Part shown: positions 7,794 through 9,705 of the stretch, one piece after another | Layout of the letters: each line of letters starts with the position of its first letter | Position numbering within the stretch: position 1 is the stretch's first letter | DNA from: Pseudomonadota bacterium | GTDB lineage: Bacteria; Desulfobacterota; Desulfobulbia; Desulfobulbales; SURF-16 | NCBI GenBank assembly: GCA_030597865.1 | Contig: JAUVQZ010000104.1 | Location: 1-9,705, forward strand | DNA length: 9,705 nt | Direction: 5' to 3' | Position numbers and translations under genes: made by a program | Notes under the pieces: model-generated | Seen by the model: only the letters and a program-made list of their open reading frames with translations | Database searches by the model: none | What the model was told of the DNA's origin: nothing

Positions 7794-7858
7794 ACCACAG
7801 AGCACAGAGAGGTCACAGAGAATATTTCAAAAAACAAACTCTCTGTGATCTCTGTGGT
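7794..7858. repeat. long imperfect inverted repeat of CACAGAG motifs
   Basis: The outer arms ACCACAGAG (7794-7802) and CTCTGTGGT (7850-7858) and the inner arms TCACAGAGA (7813-7821) and TCTCTGTGA (7840-7848) pair perfectly. The left side carries an extra 10-nt copy of the motif (7803-7812) that would bulge out. The AT-rich loop is about 18 nt. The element lies between iorB and paaK. It resembles the ACCACAGAG/ACACGGAG-type dispersed intergenic repeats known from many bacteria, including Desulfobacterota. As RNA it is a strong stem followed by TTATTTTG on the coding strand, so it could end or attenuate the iorAB transcript. Confidence 0.75.
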
Positions 7859-7921
7859 GAAAATAGGGTCTTATTGGTTTACGATTTGTTGTTTTTTGTC
7901 AGTGTTGCCTTCAAATGGTCA

Positions 7922-8503
7922 TTAAGAAGAGGTAATCTGCCGCCCCTTTTTAAAGGCGGCGATGTTTTCTTCAAGTTTGCGGGGCAGCCTCTTCTTCATG
8001 ACCCCAAGAAAGACCTCCTCATCCACAGGCAGAAAGGAGGAAAGGGCCCCCACCAGGGCCAGATTGGCGGCCCTGATCTCCCCGACGCTGCGGGCAATGT
8101 CAAAACCATCCACCCTGAAGGTGGCGATATTATGGGTGGCAAGTTCGGCAAGGATGTCATGGGGATAGACGGCCTTGCCGGTGGCCACGGACGGCGGGGC
8201 GATTTTATGGGTGTTGACCACCACCTTGGTGTCCTTATGCATGTAGGGCAGATAGCGTACCGCCTCCATGGTCTCAAAGGCCACGACAAAATCGGCCTGA
8301 CCCGGATCAATGAGGGGCGAGTAGACCGTGTCACCATAACGGAGATTGGCCACCACTGAGCCGCCGCGCTGGGCCATGCCATGCACCTCGCTCTTCTTGG
8401 CATCCAGGCCTGTTTCCAAAAGGGCGTAGGCCGTGATCTCGCTGGCCAGGAGAATGCCCTGACCACCAACGCCGGAGAATAATATATTGCCGCTTGGTTT
8501 CAT
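7922..8503 (-). CDS. iorB: indolepyruvate:ferredoxin oxidoreductase, beta subunit
   Basis: The small subunit of the arylpyruvate oxidoreductase, 193 residues, corresponding to the gamma domain of the pyruvate:ferredoxin oxidoreductase superfamily. The N-terminal GVGGQGILLASEI (11-23) and EVHGMAQRGGSVVANLRYG (39-57) are the conserved segments of this domain, which helps form the CoA- and substrate-binding part of the complex. With IorA it converts indolepyruvate, phenylpyruvate or hydroxyphenylpyruvate plus CoA to the arylacetyl-CoA, CO2 and reduced ferredoxin in the cytoplasm. The ATG at 8503 overlaps the iorA TGA by 4 nt (ATGA) and has GGAGG 7 nt upstream, so it is cotranslated with iorA. 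The length is normal for the family (about 190-200) and the stop is TAA. Substrate class is inferred from the IorA partner. Confidence 0.94.
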   Translation of the reverse strand: MKPSGNILFSGVGGQGILLASEITAYALLETGLDAKKSEVHGMAQRGGSVVANLRYGDTVYSPLIDPGQADFVVAFETMEAVRYLPYMHKDTKVVVNTHKIAPPSVATGKAVYPHDILAELATHNIATFRVDGFDIARSVGEIRAANLALVGALSSFLPVDEEVFLGVMKKRLPRKLEENIAAFKKGRQITSS

Positions 8504-9705
8504 GAGCCTTCCTCCATTGCGCTGATGGCTGCAAATTTACACACCGCCTGGCATTGGCCGCAGCCGTTGCACATCTCGGTGCTTATCTTGGTGTAGCCTT
8601 TTTGTTTCTCTTTTTTACCTAAGCCCTTGGCCTCGGCAGGGGTGATGGGCTGCCAGCTGATAGCCGGACATCCCAGGCGAACGCAGGCCTGGCAACCGGT
8701 GCAGTTATCCACTGAGATGGTAAGGGGGGTGATCTTCTTCTTGCGCATCTCCGGGATGAGCACACAGGGGGCCCGGCAGATGATGACGCTGGTGGCGTCA
8801 CGGCCAAGCTCTTCCTTTAAGACCTTCTTGGTGTTGTTGATATCGTGGGGGTTCACCGTGGTCACATGCTCGACGCCCACGGCCCGGCAGAGCTGCTCAA
8901 TATCGATGGCGTGGGCCGCCTCGCCCATGAGGGTGGCGCCTGAGGTGGGATTTTCCTGTTGGCCGGTCATGGCGGTGATGCGGTTGTCCAGGATGAGGAC
9001 AGTGGCATGGCTCTTATTATAGGCCATATTGGCCAGGCTGTTCATGCCCGAGTGCAGGAAGGTGGAGTCGCCGATGACGGCCACGGTTTTTTTGTACTGG
9101 TCGCCACCAATGGCCTTGGTCAGGCCGTGGGCCACGCCGATACTTGCCCCCATACAGACGCAGGAGTCCATGGCGGAAAGGGGCGGTAGAAAGCCGAGGG
9201 TATAGCAGCCGATGTCACCGGAGACAAAGACGTCCAGTTTGGAGAGGTTGTAAAAAATACCGCGATGGGGACAGCCGGGACACATATTCGGTGGCCGCAT
9301 GGGCATCTCGGCCGGGGCAAAGAGGGTCTCGGCCCCGCTGGTGAGTGCTTTTTTGACAATGGCGGCGGTGAGCTCGCCGGTTGCCGGGATCTTGGCCTTG
9401 CCGGTGCAGGGGATGCCCATGGCCTTGATGTGGGTCTCAAGGAAGGGGTCAAGCTCTTCAACGATGATCAGCTCGTCAACAGAGGCGGCAAAATCGCGGA
9501 TCAACCTCTCTGGCAGGGGCCAGCTCGTAGCAAGTTTGAGAAACGAGGCGTCGGGCATGGCCTCCTTGGCGTGGAGATAGGCAACTCCACCGGTGATAAT
9601 TCCCCTCTTTGGGTCACCTTTTTCAATGCGATTGCCCGGGTAGCTGTCGGCAAAGGCGAGGAGTTCCTGCTGTCTGCCGACCATGGCCTGGCGTCTGGCC
9701 CGGGC
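8500..9705 (-). CDS. iorA: indolepyruvate:ferredoxin oxidoreductase, alpha subunit, C-terminal two-thirds
   Basis: The catalytic large subunit, open at the right edge: 401 residues are visible of an expected 580-640, so the N-terminal pyrimidine-binding domain is mostly missing. The ATG at 9684 is internal; seven more codons in frame reach the edge. In visible numbering the thiamine-diphosphate domain has CPGCPHR (142-148), GDIGCYTLG (163-171) and GDSTFLHSG (212-220) followed by DNRITAMTGQQ, the usual metal/TPP motif. The C-terminus has two [4Fe-4S] sites: C335-C338-C341-C346 (CTGCQACVRLGC) and C379-C382-C385-C389 (CNGCGQCQAVC). The second is followed by KF where many ferredoxin-type sites have Pro. 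This domain layout (TPP domain then a two-cluster tail) separates IorA from other 2-oxoacid oxidoreductases. It overlaps iorB by 4 nt. Transamination of Phe, Tyr or Trp would supply the substrate. Confidence 0.95.
   Translation of the reverse strand, partial: ARARRQAMVGRQQELLAFADSYPGNRIEKGDPKRGIITGGVAYLHAKEAMPDASFLKLATSWPLPERLIRDFAASVDELIIVEELDPFLETHIKAMGIPCTGKAKIPATGELTAAIVKKALTSGAETLFAPAEMPMRPPNMCPGCPHRGIFYNLSKLDVFVSGDIGCYTLGFLPPLSAMDSCVCMGASIGVAHGLTKAIGGDQYKKTVAVIGDSTFLHSGMNSLANMAYNKSHATVLILDNRITAMTGQQENPTSGATLMGEAAHAIDIEQLCRAVGVEHVTTVNPHDINNTKKVLKEELGRDATSVIICRAPCVLIPEMRKKKITPLTISVDNCTGCQACVRLGCPAISWQPITPAEAKGLGKKEKQKGYTKISTEMCNGCGQCQAVCKFAAISAMEEGS

Overview
Every gene that can be supported in this window lies on the minus strand, so the window reads biologically from right to left. 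The order is iorA (cut by the right edge), iorB, a phenylacetate-CoA ligase gene (paaK) interrupted by an in-frame amber codon, a tandem-repeat region, a small double-ACT-domain protein, a complete branched-chain-amino-acid-type ABC importer (livK, livH, livM, livG, livF), and the start of a second paaK-like gene cut by the left edge. The gene set suggests a strictly anaerobic Gram-negative bacterium. It has a ferredoxin-dependent 2-oxoacid oxidoreductase with Fe-S clusters and an AMP-forming aryl-CoA ligase beside an ACT protein and a Liv importer. This neighbourhood is familiar from Desulfobacterota (sulfate or metal reducers), but the lineage is an inference from gene content and remembered gene order, not from a search.

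Layout: 1-385 second paaK (5' end only); 386-480 intergenic with a palindrome and a possible promoter; 481-3957 livF, livG, livM, livH, tightly packed (11-nt gap, 4-nt overlap, 1-nt overlap); 3958-4091 a spacer holding a long hairpin just after livK; 4092-5282 livK; 5283-5374 terminator plus promoter; 5375-5806 ACT protein; 5807-6422 a 616-bp gene-free stretch with about 3.75 copies of a ~110-bp tandem repeat that runs up to the paaK stop; 6423-7724 interrupted paaK; 7725-7921 intergenic with a long CACAGAG-type inverted repeat; 7922-8503 iorB; 8500-9705 iorA.

How the genes fit together (inference from known families): IorAB oxidatively decarboxylates arylpyruvates (the transamination products of Phe, Tyr and Trp) to arylacetyl-CoA and reduced ferredoxin, or runs in reverse. 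PaaK interconverts arylacetates and their CoA esters. The Liv transporter would bring in an amino acid or aryl acid, and the ACT protein is a candidate amino-acid sensor. The module therefore looks like an aromatic amino acid / aryl acid uptake and conversion island.

I do not see an obviously new enzymatic system. The points most worth a second look are the amber codon exactly at an expected Gln position in an otherwise intact paaK, the 110-bp tandem array carrying an invariant hairpin, and the long hairpin separating livK from livHMGF.
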